Positions 1 through 8,104 are shown, numbered from the stretch's first letter. The stretch: 34,113 bases of DNA from an uncultured Sutterella sp. (GCA_905198475.1 CAJKCQ010000016.1:1-34113); one strand, 5' to 3'. Notes: generated from the sequence alone by a model not told the origin. Made by a program: numbers and translations.

Positions 1-18
1 AACGCGTAAGGACTCAGT

Positions 19-56
19 AGGGAATCTCCGTCCTTCAGGGCGGAGAGGATGTCAAC
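19..56 (-). mobile_element. IS200/IS605-like terminal hairpin (solo end or edge of an element)
   Basis: Read on the minus strand, this stretch gives GTTGACATCC, then a 9-bp stem (positions 25-33 pair with 38-46, one G-T wobble, loop at 34-37), then ATTCCC. This layout closely resembles the conserved hairpin found next to tnpB at the ends of many IS200/IS605/IS1341-type elements. No transposase is visible inside the window, so either the element lies to the left of position 1 or this is a remnant. It sits 18 bases beyond the stop codon of the UvrA-like gene and could also act as its transcription end, although there is no T tract. The identification rests on remembered resemblance and not on a search. 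Confidence 0.5.
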
Positions 57-73
57 TGCGGCGGGCAATCCCC

Positions 74-2569
74 TCACACGTAGCGGCCCGTGACGCTCTG
101 CGGTGCGCCGCGGATCTCCTCCGGGGTGCCCGTGGCGACGATGCGGCCGCCTGAGGCGCCGCCGCCCGGACCGAGGTCGATCACCCAGTCGGCGCTGCGG
201 ATGAGGTCGAGGTCGTGCTCGATCACAACGAGGGTGGCGCCCTGAGCGAGGAGCTTCTCGAAGATGCCGAGAAGGCGCGCGACGTCGGTCGGATGGAGCC
301 CGATCGTGGGTTCGTCGAAGACGAAGAGCGCGTCGTCCTGACCCCGGCCGAGTTCGCTCGCGAGCTTGAGGCGCTGCGCCTCGCCGCCCGAGAGCCCCGG
401 CGTCTCCTCGCCGAGCGTGAGGTATCCGACGCCGAGCGCTTCGAGGCGCTCGAGCCGGGGCGCGACGCCCTTGAGGTCGGCGCAGGCCGCGCGGGCGTGC
501 GAGAGGTCCATGTCCATGAGTTCGGGGAGCGAATGCTCGGCGCCGTCGGCGCTCCGGCGGCGGATGAGGAAGGCCGCCTTGTCGTAGCGCGAGCCCCGGC
601 AGGCCGGGCAGGGCACGTCCACGTCGGGGAGGAACTGTACGTCGAGGCTGATCTCGCCCGTGCCGTCGCAGACGGGACAGCGCAGCCGCCCCGTGTTGTA
701 GGAGAAGTCACCGCTCTTCCAGCCGCCCGCCCGGGCGTCCTTCGTGCGGGCGAAGGCGCGGCGCAGCTCGTCGTGCACGTCGGCGTAGGTCGCGACCGTC
801 GAGCGGATGTTCGCACCAATCGGCGTGGCGTCGATGAGCTTCACGCGGCGGATGCCGGCGGCGTCGACCGACTTCACGTGCGCCGGAAGCGGCCGGGAGC
901 CGATGAGCGCGTTGAGGGCGGGCACGAGGCTCTCGAGGACGAGCGTGGTCTTGCCCGAGCCCGAAACGCCCGTGACGACCGTGAGGCGTCCCTTGGGCAC
1001 CTCGACCTCGAGGGGCTTGACGGTGTGGATCGGCCCTGTCGAGAGGCGGATGCGCCCGAAGCGGAACATGTCCGCCTTGGCCGCGCGCTCGGGGCGCGCC
1101 GGCGCGGCGGCGTGCCGCAGATAGGGCCCGATGAGGGATCTGGGATCGGTCGCCGCCTCGGCGAGCGGCCCCTGAACCACGACGCGCCCGCCCGCGGACC
1201 CCGCGCCCGGCCCCATTTCGATCAGCCAGGAGGCGTCCTTGAGAATCTCGACGTCGTGGTCCACGAGGACCACCGAGTTGCCGTCGGCGACGAGGTCCCG
1301 CATGACGCCCGAAAGCCCGGCGATGTTGGCCGGGTGGAGCCCGATCGAGGGCTCGTCGAGCACGTAGAGGACGCCCGTCGTGCGGTTGCGCACGGCGCGC
1401 GCCAACTGCACGCGCTGCCGCTCGCCCGTGGAGAGCGTGGCGGCGCTGCGCTCGAGCGCGAGGTAGCCGACGCCGAGCTCGAGGAGCCGCTCCGCGGCGT
1501 CGAGGAAGCTCGCGCAGATGCTTTCGGCCATCGGCCGCATCGCTTCAGGGAGAGTTTCGGGAATGCCCTTCACCCAGAGGGCGAGGTCCGAGAGGGGCAT
1601 CCGGCAGGCTTCGTCGAGACCGATGCCGCGCACGCGCGGTGCGCGGGCGGCCTCGGAGAGCCGCGATCCGCCGCAGGCCGGACAGACGGATTCCCGCAGG
1701 AACTTCTCGACGCGCTTCATGCCCTTTTCATCCTTCACCTTCGCGAGGGCGTTCTCGACCGTGTGCACGGCGCTGTAGTAGGTGAAGTCGAGTTCCGCGG
1801 GCTGCGCGCCGTTTTTGGGGCGGTAGAGGATGTGCTTCTTCACGGCCGGGCCGTGAAGCACGATCTCACGTTCCTCGGGCGTGAGGTCGCGGAAGGGCAC
1901 GTCGGTGCGCACGCCCATCGCACGGCAGACGTCCGTCATCAGGGACCACATCAAGGTCTGCCACGGGGCGACCGCACCCTCGTCGATCGTGAGGGAGGGG
2001 TCGGGAACGAGGGCCGCTTCATCCACTTCGCGCACGACGCCCGTGCCGGAGCACTTCGGGCATGCGCCGCGGCTGTTGAAGGCGAGGTCCTCTGCGCCGG
2101 GGGCGAAGAATTCGGCACCGCAGGTCGGGCACCTGAGGGGGCGCTCGGCGGCGACGTCCGTGGTGGGCGGCACGTAGTGCCCGTTCGGGCACCGGTGGCT
2201 CGCGAGGCGCGAGTAGATGAGGCGCAGCACGTTGAGGAGCTCCGTCCCCGTGCCGAAGGTGCTCCGGATGCCGGGCACGCCCGGGCGCTGATGGAGCGCG
2301 AGCGCCGCCGGGACGTAGCGCACCTCGTCCACCCGGGCTCGCGCCGCCTGGGTCATGCGCCGGCGCGTGTAGGTCGAGAGCGACTCGAGGTAGCGCCTCG
2401 ACCCCTCGGCGTAGAGCACGCCCAAGGCGAGCGAGGACTTCCCCGAGCCCGAGAGGCCCGCGACCGCGACGATGCGGTTGAGGGGGACGTCCACGTTGAC
2501 CGACTGAAGGTTGTGTACCCGCGCGCCGCGCACGAGGATGCTCTTTGGAATGAATCCGGGTTCGGCCAT
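74..2569 (-). CDS. UvrA-like ABC ATPase of the short (UvrA2 / drug-resistance) class
   Basis: An 831-residue UvrA-family twin ABC ATPase. Family members bind damaged or drug-modified DNA in the cytoplasm. Seen: Walker A GLSGSGKSS (residues 38-46) and GVSGSGKTT (second half), ABC signatures LSTGERQR and LSGGEAQR, two DEPxIGLHP Walker B segments, and zinc-type Cys pairs including CPNGH/CPTC near 127-150, CPACGGS, CPVCDGTG and CPACRGS. Canonical UvrA is about 940 residues. Here the roughly 110-residue UvrB-binding domain that normally follows the LRLIYSR segment (115-121) is missing, and the chain runs almost directly into the first zinc module. That points to the UvrA2/DrrC-like class, which probably does not load UvrB; a role in tolerance to DNA-binding compounds is inferred. 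The ATG is supported by GGAGG six bases upstream. It lies 43 bases after mnmA on the same strand and is probably co-transcribed. Confidence 0.88.
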   Translation of the reverse strand: MAEPGFIPKSILVRGARVHNLQSVNVDVPLNRIVAVAGLSGSGKSSLALGVLYAEGSRRYLESLSTYTRRRMTQAARARVDEVRYVPAALALHQRPGVPGIRSTFGTGTELLNVLRLIYSRLASHRCPNGHYVPPTTDVAAERPLRCPTCGAEFFAPGAEDLAFNSRGACPKCSGTGVVREVDEAALVPDPSLTIDEGAVAPWQTLMWSLMTDVCRAMGVRTDVPFRDLTPEEREIVLHGPAVKKHILYRPKNGAQPAELDFTYYSAVHTVENALAKVKDEKGMKRVEKFLRESVCPACGGSRLSEAARAPRVRGIGLDEACRMPLSDLALWVKGIPETLPEAMRPMAESICASFLDAAERLLELGVGYLALERSAATLSTGERQRVQLARAVRNRTTGVLYVLDEPSIGLHPANIAGLSGVMRDLVADGNSVVLVDHDVEILKDASWLIEMGPGAGSAGGRVVVQGPLAEAATDPRSLIGPYLRHAAAPARPERAAKADMFRFGRIRLSTGPIHTVKPLEVEVPKGRLTVVTGVSGSGKTTLVLESLVPALNALIGSRPLPAHVKSVDAAGIRRVKLIDATPIGANIRSTVATYADVHDELRRAFARTKDARAGGWKSGDFSYNTGRLRCPVCDGTGEISLDVQFLPDVDVPCPACRGSRYDKAAFLIRRRSADGAEHSLPELMDMDLSHARAACADLKGVAPRLERLEALGVGYLTLGEETPGLSGGEAQRLKLASELGRGQDDALFVFDEPTIGLHPTDVARLLGIFEKLLAQGATLVVIEHDLDLIRSADWVIDLGPGGGASGGRIVATGTPEEIRGAPQSVTGRYV

Positions 2570-2612
2570 GCCGGACCTCCCGCCGCTGAGGTTGAGTTTA
2601 GAGATGAGTCGT

Positions 2613-3701
2613 TCACCGCTCCACCACGTCGATGAAGCCGCCGCCGAGACAGACGTCGCCCTGATAGAGCACGGCGCTCTGGCCGGGCGTGGCCGCCCAC
2701 TGCGGCTCGTCGAAGGCGAGCGTGAAGGCGTCCGGACCCACCGCCGTGAGGCGGCAGGGGCCGTCGGCCTGGCGGTAGCGGGTCTTGACGGTGACCGGCG
2801 CCGACGGGTCGGGCGCGCGCCCGCTCACCCAGCTCGGGTGCACGGCCGTGAGTTCGTGCGAGAGGAGCCACGGATGGTCATGGCCCTGGCAGATCCAGAG
2901 CGTGTTGGTCTTGAGGTCCTTCTTCGCGACGAACCACGGCTCGCCCGTGGAGTCGTGCTGGCCGCCCACGCCGATGCCCTTGCGCTGGCCGAGCGTGTAG
3001 AAGGAGAGGCCGACGTGCTCGCCCACGACGCGCCCGTCGGGCGTGCGGATGGGGCCGGGCTCGGTCGGGAGGTAGCGGCTCAGGAATTCGCGGAAGGGCC
3101 GCTCGCCGATGAAGCAGATCCCGGTCGAATCCTTCTTCTTCGCGTTGGGGAGCCCGATGTCGGCCGCGATGCGGCGCACCTCGGTCTTCATCATCCCGCC
3201 CACGGGGAAGATCACCCGGGCGATCTGCTCCTGGGAGAGCCGGTGCAGGAAGTAGCTCTGGTCCTTGCCCGGATCGACGCCGCGCAGAAGCTGCGTCTCG
3301 CCCCCGGCGCGCGCGACGCGCGCATAGTGGCCCGTGGCGATCCAGTCCGCGCCCATGCGCATCGCATGGTCGAGGAAGGCGCGGAACTTGATCTCGGAGT
3401 TGCAGAGGATGTCCGGATTGGGCGTGCGGCCGGCGGAATACTCCCGCAGGAAGTCCGAGAAGACGCGCTCCTTGTATTCACGGGCGAAATTCACCGCCTC
3501 GATGTCGATGCCGACCACGTCGGCCGCGGCCGCCGCGTCGAGGAAGTCCTGCCGCGAGGAGCAGTATTCGCCGTCGTCGTCGTCCTCCCAGTTCTTCATG
3601 AAGAGGCCGACCACCTCATAGCCCTGCTCCTTCAGGAGCCAGGCGCTCACCGAGGAGTCCACGCCTCCGGAGAGGCCGACAACGACTTTCTGCTTTGCCA
3701 T
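2613..3701 (-). CDS. mnmA: tRNA-specific 2-thiouridylase MnmA
   Basis: MnmA adenylates and then thiolates U34 of the Lys, Glu and Gln tRNAs, taking sulfur from the IscS/Tus relay. Length is 362 residues, close to the E. coli protein. Seen: the PP-loop GLSGGVDSS at residues 9-17, the NPDILCN segment with catalytic Cys100, DPGKDQSYFL near 143-152, and STGICFIGE with the second catalytic Cys196. All active-site residues expected for the family are present. The start fits the usual MAKQKVVVGLSGG N-terminus, although no good ribosome binding site is visible. It diverges from the flavin oxidoreductase gene across 79 bases and leads into the UvrA-like gene. Confidence 0.97.
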   Translation of the reverse strand: MAKQKVVVGLSGGVDSSVSAWLLKEQGYEVVGLFMKNWEDDDDGEYCSSRQDFLDAAAAADVVGIDIEAVNFAREYKERVFSDFLREYSAGRTPNPDILCNSEIKFRAFLDHAMRMGADWIATGHYARVARAGGETQLLRGVDPGKDQSYFLHRLSQEQIARVIFPVGGMMKTEVRRIAADIGLPNAKKKDSTGICFIGERPFREFLSRYLPTEPGPIRTPDGRVVGEHVGLSFYTLGQRKGIGVGGQHDSTGEPWFVAKKDLKTNTLWICQGHDHPWLLSHELTAVHPSWVSGRAPDPSAPVTVKTRYRQADGPCRLTAVGPDAFTLAFDEPQWAATPGQSAVLYQGDVCLGGGFIDVVER

Positions 3702-3727
3702 GTGCGTGTGCGGCGGCCCTATAGAAT
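3695..3727 (+). promoter_or_regulatory. Possible promoter of the flavin oxidoreductase gene
   Basis: TTGCCA (3695-3700) is followed after 19 bases by TATAGA (3720-3725), overlapping TAGAAT (3722-3727), a common -10 form in betaproteobacteria. The -35 overlaps the start codon of divergent mnmA. The spacing is longer than ideal, so this is tentative. A reverse-strand promoter for mnmA must lie in the same 79 bases but is not clear. Confidence 0.3.
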
Positions 3728-3780
3728 CGGGCGGCCGGTCAAGAAGTTCATCACGGGCGGCATTCTAAGAGAGGAGTGAG

Positions 3781-4911
3781 ATGCAGGAAGTGAAGTCGGG
3801 CGCCGCAGGCGCCATCGAGTTGGCGGTGAACGCAGGCCGCGCACGGGCACAGGCCTTCTGCGGACGGCTCGGGATTGAGAAGCCCTTTCTCTCGGCCCCG
3901 ATGGAAGGCGTCGCGGGAGTGGATCTCGTCGCGGCCGTGAGTGAAGCGGGAGGCTTGGGCGTTCTGCCCGTGGGCGAAATGACGCCCGAAGAAGTAGCGG
4001 CGGCCGCAGCCGCTGTCCGCGCGAAGACGACGAAGCCCTTCGCCTTCCAGATCCGCATTCCCCCGAAGGGCGGCCGCGACCCGGAGGCGCTTCATCAGTT
4101 GGCCGACGGACTCTCCGCGGTTTTCGAGGACCTCGGACTTCCCGCTCCCCTCTCGAAGGAGGGGCGCGAGCGGTACGACTTCACGCTCGATCGCGCGGCC
4201 GCGCGCTTTGAGGCGCAGTTCGCCGCCGTTCTTGCGGCCCGTCCCGCGGCCGTTCTCTCCACGTCGGGAGGTTTTCGCGAACCCGAGGCGGAGGCGCTCT
4301 TCGACGCGCGGATCGTGAACATCGGCACGGCGACCACGCTGCGCGAGGCGAAGGTGCTGCGCGCGGCCAAGGTCGACGCCGTGGTGCTCCAGGGATCGGA
4401 GGCGGGCGGTCCGCGCGCGAACTTCGAGGACCGCGACGACGTGATGACGGGCCTCAACGCGCTCGTTCCCGCCGCGGCGAAGGCAACCCGCCTTCCGGTT
4501 GTCGCCGCGGGCGGCGTCTGCGGGCCCGAGCAGGCGCTCGGTCTCGTCCTCGCCGGCGCTTCGGCCGTGATGTGCGGCACGGCCCTCACGGGCGCGGCGG
4601 AGTCGCTTGCCACGCCCTACGCCAGGCGCGCGTTCGTCTGGGCCGACGCCGCCGCGCTCACCACGACGCGGCTCTATACGGGCCGACTTGTGCGGTGCCT
4701 GCGCTCACCCCTGCTCGACGCGCTCGCCGACTACGAAGCGGTGCTCCCGGCCTGGCCGCTCCCCGAGGTGCTCATGCGCCCCCTCACGGAGGCGGCGCGC
4801 CGCGCGGGCCGAGAGGAGCTCGAGGCGGTCTTCCTCGGTCAGTCCGTGGGCAGAAGCGCCTACCGCACCGCGTCCGAAGCTGTTGAGCGCATCACCGCGC
4901 TCATCGCCTGA
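3781..4911 (+). CDS. FMN-dependent oxidoreductase, nitronate monooxygenase / 2-nitropropane dioxygenase family
   Basis: A 376-residue TIM-barrel flavoprotein of the NPD family, which oxidises nitronates or, in relatives, reduces quinones or enoyl-ACP using FMN. Seen: the N-terminal PFLSAPMEGVAG segment (35-46), GGLGVLPVGEM (57-67), the glycine-rich LQGSEAGGPRANF segment (203-215), and the phosphate-binding PVVAAGGVCGPEQA and GASAVMCGTAL segments (239-269). The family normally has His directly after EAGG as the catalytic base; here it is Pro211. The substrate is therefore uncertain and nitronate oxidation is doubtful. The start has a good GAGGAG ribosome site. It stands alone between mnmA and the lrgAB terminator. 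Confidence 0.85.
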   Translation: MQEVKSGAAGAIELAVNAGRARAQAFCGRLGIEKPFLSAPMEGVAGVDLVAAVSEAGGLGVLPVGEMTPEEVAAAAAAVRAKTTKPFAFQIRIPPKGGRDPEALHQLADGLSAVFEDLGLPAPLSKEGRERYDFTLDRAAARFEAQFAAVLAARPAAVLSTSGGFREPEAEALFDARIVNIGTATTLREAKVLRAAKVDAVVLQGSEAGGPRANFEDRDDVMTGLNALVPAAAKATRLPVVAAGGVCGPEQALGLVLAGASAVMCGTALTGAAESLATPYARRAFVWADAAALTTTRLYTGRLVRCLRSPLLDALADYEAVLPAWPLPEVLMRPLTEAARRAGREELEAVFLGQSVGRSAYRTASEAVERITALIA

Positions 4912-4986
4912 GGCCCGCATCCGCTTTTCCTAAAAACAAAGCAGAAGGCCTCGTCCGGGATTCCGGTGCGACCTTCCGCCTTCATG

Positions 4987-5023
4987 AAAAAAGCTCCTGT
5001 AGCTGCTTTCGCTGTAGGAGCTT
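4987..5023 (-). terminator. Intrinsic terminator of the lrgAB operon
   Basis: A 13-bp stem (4991-5003 with 5011-5023, two wobble pairs) with a 7-base loop, followed on the minus strand by six T (4987-4992). It lies about 115 bases after the lrgB stop. A second, imperfect hairpin (about 4943-4975), also followed on the minus strand by a T-rich run, lies just beyond it. On the plus strand the T tract is weak, but the hairpin may also stop reading from the oxidoreductase gene. Confidence 0.75.
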
Positions 5024-5138
5024 CTTTGCAATGCGGTTTCATTGACGGCACTCTGCCGTGCGGCGGGACGGATCAACGGGCGGCGATCGTCACGAACGCG
5101 TTGAGTCGCGGACGCCTGCGGCTTTCAGGATGCACTTT

Positions 5139-5873
5139 TCACCGGCCGAGCAGATGCATGAGCGGGAAGGCGAGCAGCGGCGCCATGAAGGCGGAGATGA
5201 TGCCCGAGACGCCCATCGCGAGACCGGCGAAGGCGCCCGCGCGCTGGCTGATGAGGAACGCCGCGCCCGTGCCCATGCCGTGCGCGGAGAGGCCGAGGGC
5301 GCAGCCGCAGACCGGGTCGGAGCGCAGCTGCAGCAGGTTGAAGATCGGCCGGCCGATGATCGAGCCCGTCATGCCCGTGAGGACCACAAGTGCGGCCGTG
5401 AGGTCGGGCAGACCGCCGATCGACTCGGAAATGCCCATGGCAATCGGGGTCGTCACCGACTTCGGCACGAGGGAGAGGAGCGTCTGCGAGGAGACGCCCA
5501 GGGCGCTCCCGATGAGGATCACGGAGACCATCGCCGCCGCGCACCCGCCGAGCAGGCCGAGGAAGAGCGGTAGCCAGAGGCGCGCGAGCTTCGATCGCTG
5601 CTCGTAAATCGGCACGGCGAGCGCCACCGTCGCGGGCCCGAGCAGGAAGTGGATGAAGTTCGCGCCCTTGAAGTAGGTCTCGTAGGGCACGCCCGTCACG
5701 ACGAGGATCGTGATCAGGAGCGCCACGGCGATGATGATCGGGCTCGCGAAGGGATTGAACTTCGCTGCCTTGAATACCACCTGGCCGAAGACGTAGAGCC
5801 CAAGCGTGAGGCAGAGCCAGAAGGCGGGGTTCGCCTCGAGGTGCTCGAAGGCGTCGAGAAACAGAGCTTCCAT
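5139..5873 (-). CDS. lrgB: LrgB/CidB/YohK-family membrane protein
   Basis: A 244-residue integral membrane protein with about seven to eight hydrophobic segments. It matches the LrgB family, seen in the conserved FNPFASPIII segment near the second helix, LLGPATVALAVPIYEQ near 76-92, the SVTTPIAM motif near 138-145, and AHGMGTGAAF near the C-terminal end. LrgB works with LrgA. The pair was first described as controllers of murein hydrolase export; newer work in Bacillus and Streptococcus points to pyruvate or related small-acid transport. Its start is seven bases after the lrgA stop, with GAGGAG overlapping that stop, which indicates tight translational coupling. Confidence 0.93.
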   Translation of the reverse strand: MEALFLDAFEHLEANPAFWLCLTLGLYVFGQVVFKAAKFNPFASPIIIAVALLITILVVTGVPYETYFKGANFIHFLLGPATVALAVPIYEQRSKLARLWLPLFLGLLGGCAAAMVSVILIGSALGVSSQTLLSLVPKSVTTPIAMGISESIGGLPDLTAALVVLTGMTGSIIGRPIFNLLQLRSDPVCGCALGLSAHGMGTGAAFLISQRAGAFAGLAMGVSGIISAFMAPLLAFPLMHLLGR

Positions 5874-5880
5874 TTTCCGG

Positions 5881-6237
5881 CTACTCCTCGTCCTTGATCT
5901 TCATGCACTTTTCGACGGCGATGATGATGTAGGCCGTCACGAGCATGGCGATGACCGTTGAGGCGACGAGCGTCACCATGATGCCCACGCCCTCGTTGAG
6001 GAACCGCTCGCCGTGGCGCATGATGCCCACGCCTGCAGGCACGAAGAGGAGCGACAGGTTCGCGAGGAGCACGCCGGCGGTGGGACGCACCCGGCCGACG
6101 AGGTCATCCTTCACGAAGAAGGAGAGCAGCATGAGCACCATGCCGAAGACAGGGCCCGGAACGGGCAGGCCCGTGAGGCGGCTGATCAATTCGCCGACGA
6201 CCTGGTACCCGAGGACGATCGCAATGGAGGAAAGCAT
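5881..6237 (-). CDS. lrgA: LrgA/CidA/YohJ-family holin-like membrane protein
   Basis: A 118-residue protein with four hydrophobic helices and a charged C-terminal tail, of the usual size for CidA/LrgA. Seen: the family's LPVPGPVFGMVLMLL segment (24-38), the VRPTAGVLLANLSLLFVPAG region (50-69) and the GVGIM repeats (70-87). It is the upstream partner of LrgB, and the two probably form one membrane complex. The start codon has no clear ribosome site, and the CDS begins directly after a region holding a perfect inverted repeat that may be its operator. No LytS/LytR-type regulator is beside it. Confidence 0.9.
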   Translation of the reverse strand: MLSSIAIVLGYQVVGELISRLTGLPVPGPVFGMVLMLLSFFVKDDLVGRVRPTAGVLLANLSLLFVPAGVGIMRHGERFLNEGVGIMVTLVASTVIAMLVTAYIIIAVEKCMKIKDEE

Positions 6238-6270
6238 GTGAAAAGTCGGGATTCAGGGCTCGTGAGGGTA

Positions 6271-6285
6271 TTCCCTGTGAGGGAA
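6271..6285 (-). promoter_or_regulatory. Inverted repeat upstream of lrgA (possible operator)
   Basis: A perfect TTCCCT-N3-AGGGAA repeat lies 34 bases upstream of the lrgA start. Extra copies of TGAGGG occur at 6263-6268 and around 6312. The position suits a repressor or activator site, but the binding protein is not known. Confidence 0.4.
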
Positions 6286-6415
6286 AACGCGGGTCCTGGG
6301 TTCACGGATAATGAGGGATCGCATTCTGTCACGGTTTCGGCCGATCGTCTTCCCAAGCGGGTTGATCTGAGATAAGGCGCGGCCATGTCGTTCTTATAGA
6401 GGAATTTTTTCCGTC

Positions 6416-6688
6416 ATGACTCAGGAAAAGGAAGTCCCGTTCGTTCTGAAGGGTGAATACATCACGCTCGACGCGCTCATGAAGGCCGCCGGCCTCGCCT
6501 CGACGGGCGGGGAGGCGAAGGCGCGCATCCTGGAGGGCGAGGTGAAGGTGGACGGCGTCGTGGAGACCCGGCGCGGGCGCAAGCTCCGCGGGGGCGAAGC
6601 GGTCTGCGCCGCGGGCTCCGTGATTCGCGTCGAGGCCGATCCCGCGGCCGCGGCTTCCGCGTTGGAAAAAATCAGCCCGGCAAAATAA
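6416..6688 (+). CDS. S4-domain RNA-binding protein (YbcJ-like)
   Basis: A 90-residue cytoplasmic protein made almost only of one S4 RNA-binding domain. Residues 17-50 fit the S4 core, with ITLDALMKAAGL, then GGEAKARILEGEVKVDG, then the basic RRGRKLRGG patch (53-61). Its size and layout match the YbcJ/YaaA-type small S4 proteins, which are thought to act on ribosomal or structured RNA; no specific target can be read from the sequence. A GAGGA motif lies 13 bases before the ATG, farther than usual, across a T-rich run. The M20 peptidase gene starts 28 bases after its stop, so the two may be co-transcribed. Confidence 0.82.
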   Translation: MTQEKEVPFVLKGEYITLDALMKAAGLASTGGEAKARILEGEVKVDGVVETRRGRKLRGGEAVCAAGSVIRVEADPAAAASALEKISPAK

Positions 6689-6716
6689 CCTGCGGATTTT
6701 ATTGAGGAGAGAAGCC

Positions 6717-7988
6717 ATGTCCAAGAACACCATTCCCCCGCTTTCCGAAGCAGTCTTCGCCCAGGTTGAGGCGCTCGCCCGGAAGCCCGAGGTGAAGGCC
6801 GCCTTCGAGCAGGCCGCGCGCGAAACCGACCGCGCGATGGAGGAGCAGGTCGAGCTCTGCGAGATCGAGGCGCCGACGTTTCACGAAGAGAAGCGCGCCG
6901 CGCGCGTCGCTGGACTGATGCGTGCGTACGGCCTCACGGACGTCGTGATCGACCCGATCGGCAACGTCGTCGGCCGCCGTCCCGGCAAGGGCGAGGGCCC
7001 CGTGCTCGCGATCGGCGCGCACATGGACTCGGTCTTCCCGGCCGGCACGGACGTGAAGGTCCGCCGCGAGGGGAACATCTACCGTGCGCCGGGCATCGGC
7101 GACAACTGCGCGGGTCTGCGTGCGCTTCTGCAGGTGCTGCGCATGTTCAACGACAACAAGATCGAGACCACGGGCGACATCCTCTTCGTCGGCACGGTCG
7201 GCGAGGAAGGCAACGGCGATATCCGCGGCTCCAAGGACCTCTTCTCGGGTAAGCGCCACATCGACGGCTTCATCGCCGTGGACTCGACCGACGTCGGCCG
7301 CGTTCTGAAGGGTGCGACGGGCTCGCACCGCTGGCGCCTCTCGATCGACGGCAAGGGCGGCCACTCGTACGCCGACTTCGGCGTCTGCCCGTCGGCCATT
7401 CACGCGATCTGCCGCGCCGGCGCCAAGATGGCGAACTTCCGCGTTCCGTCCGATCCGAAGACCACCTACACGATCGGCACGATCAAGGGCGGCACGACGG
7501 TGAACTCGATCGCCGCGCACTGCGAGGTCGAGGTCGACATGCGCTCGGTCAACAACGAGGAGCTCCTCAAGCTCGAGGCGGCCGTGCTCGCCGCCTTTGA
7601 GGAGGCCGTCGCCGAAGAGAACGCCTTCTGGGGCGTCACCGAGGACGAATGGCGCCTCAAGCTCACAAAGACCCAGATCGGCAACCGTCCCGCGGGCATG
7701 CGCCCGGACGACTGCCCGGTGCTGCAGGTCTCGCGCTCCGCGCAGAAGGTCCTCGGCATCGAGCTCACGAAGTACATCTGCTCCTCGACGGACGCCAATG
7801 CCCCGATGAGCCTCAACGTGCCCTCCACCTGCCTCTGCTCGGGCGGCCGCGGCGTGAACGCGCACTCGCTCACCGAGTACTTTGAGAAGGTGGACACCGA
7901 GCTCGGTCCCCAGCTCGTCTTCCTCGCCGCTGCCGCCCTCGTCGGCGCCTGCGGCGAGAAGCCGGTGCTTCCGGTCCGCAAGGCCTGA
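6717..7988 (+). CDS. M20-family zinc metallopeptidase
   Basis: A 423-residue cytoplasmic di-zinc hydrolase of the M20 clan (ArgE/DapE/PepT/aminoacylase group), probably a peptidase or amidohydrolase feeding amino-acid catabolism. Metal and catalytic residues can be placed: GAHMDSVFP (His102, Asp104), GIGDNCAG (Asp129), the EE pair 163-164 in VGEEGNG, Asp189 in AVDSTD, and His383 in VNAHSLTEYF. The dimerisation lid lies at about 200-315 with GGHSYADFG at 214-222. The exact substrate is not readable. The ATG at 6717 is chosen because GAGGAGAG lies just upstream; an in-frame TTG at 6702 would put that site inside the gene. A strong terminator follows. Confidence 0.9.
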   Translation: MSKNTIPPLSEAVFAQVEALARKPEVKAAFEQAARETDRAMEEQVELCEIEAPTFHEEKRAARVAGLMRAYGLTDVVIDPIGNVVGRRPGKGEGPVLAIGAHMDSVFPAGTDVKVRREGNIYRAPGIGDNCAGLRALLQVLRMFNDNKIETTGDILFVGTVGEEGNGDIRGSKDLFSGKRHIDGFIAVDSTDVGRVLKGATGSHRWRLSIDGKGGHSYADFGVCPSAIHAICRAGAKMANFRVPSDPKTTYTIGTIKGGTTVNSIAAHCEVEVDMRSVNNEELLKLEAAVLAAFEEAVAEENAFWGVTEDEWRLKLTKTQIGNRPAGMRPDDCPVLQVSRSAQKVLGIELTKYICSSTDANAPMSLNVPSTCLCSGGRGVNAHSLTEYFEKVDTELGPQLVFLAAAALVGACGEKPVLPVRKA

Positions 7989-8046
7989 TTCGTCCCCGCT
8001 CCCGGAGGGGCGCCCCGCTGAGGGGTGCACCTTCCCGGAAAAGAAG

Positions 8047-8084
8047 AAAGCCGCACCTCCCGTCGCCGGGGATGCGGCTTTTTT
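8047..8084. terminator. Bidirectional intrinsic terminator between the peptidase and fadD
   Basis: AAAGCCGCA (8047-8055) pairs with TGCGGCTTT (8073-8081), with inner G/C pairs. Six T follow on the plus strand and an A-rich run on the other side serves the minus strand. It lies between two convergent genes. Confidence 0.85.
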
Positions 8085-8104
8085 CAACGTCCCGAAGAAG
8101 GGCT

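Noticed and set aside
215..2635. Long plus-strand open frame (806 codons) across the UvrA-like gene
   Set aside because: Antisense shadow of a GC-rich gene: composition is Arg/Glu/Val/His-heavy, there is no recognisable domain, and the minus-strand protein is clearly real.
6362..6375. FNR-like TTGAT half-site near 6362
   Set aside because: The second half-site matches only two of five bases and its position does not fit either flanking gene well.
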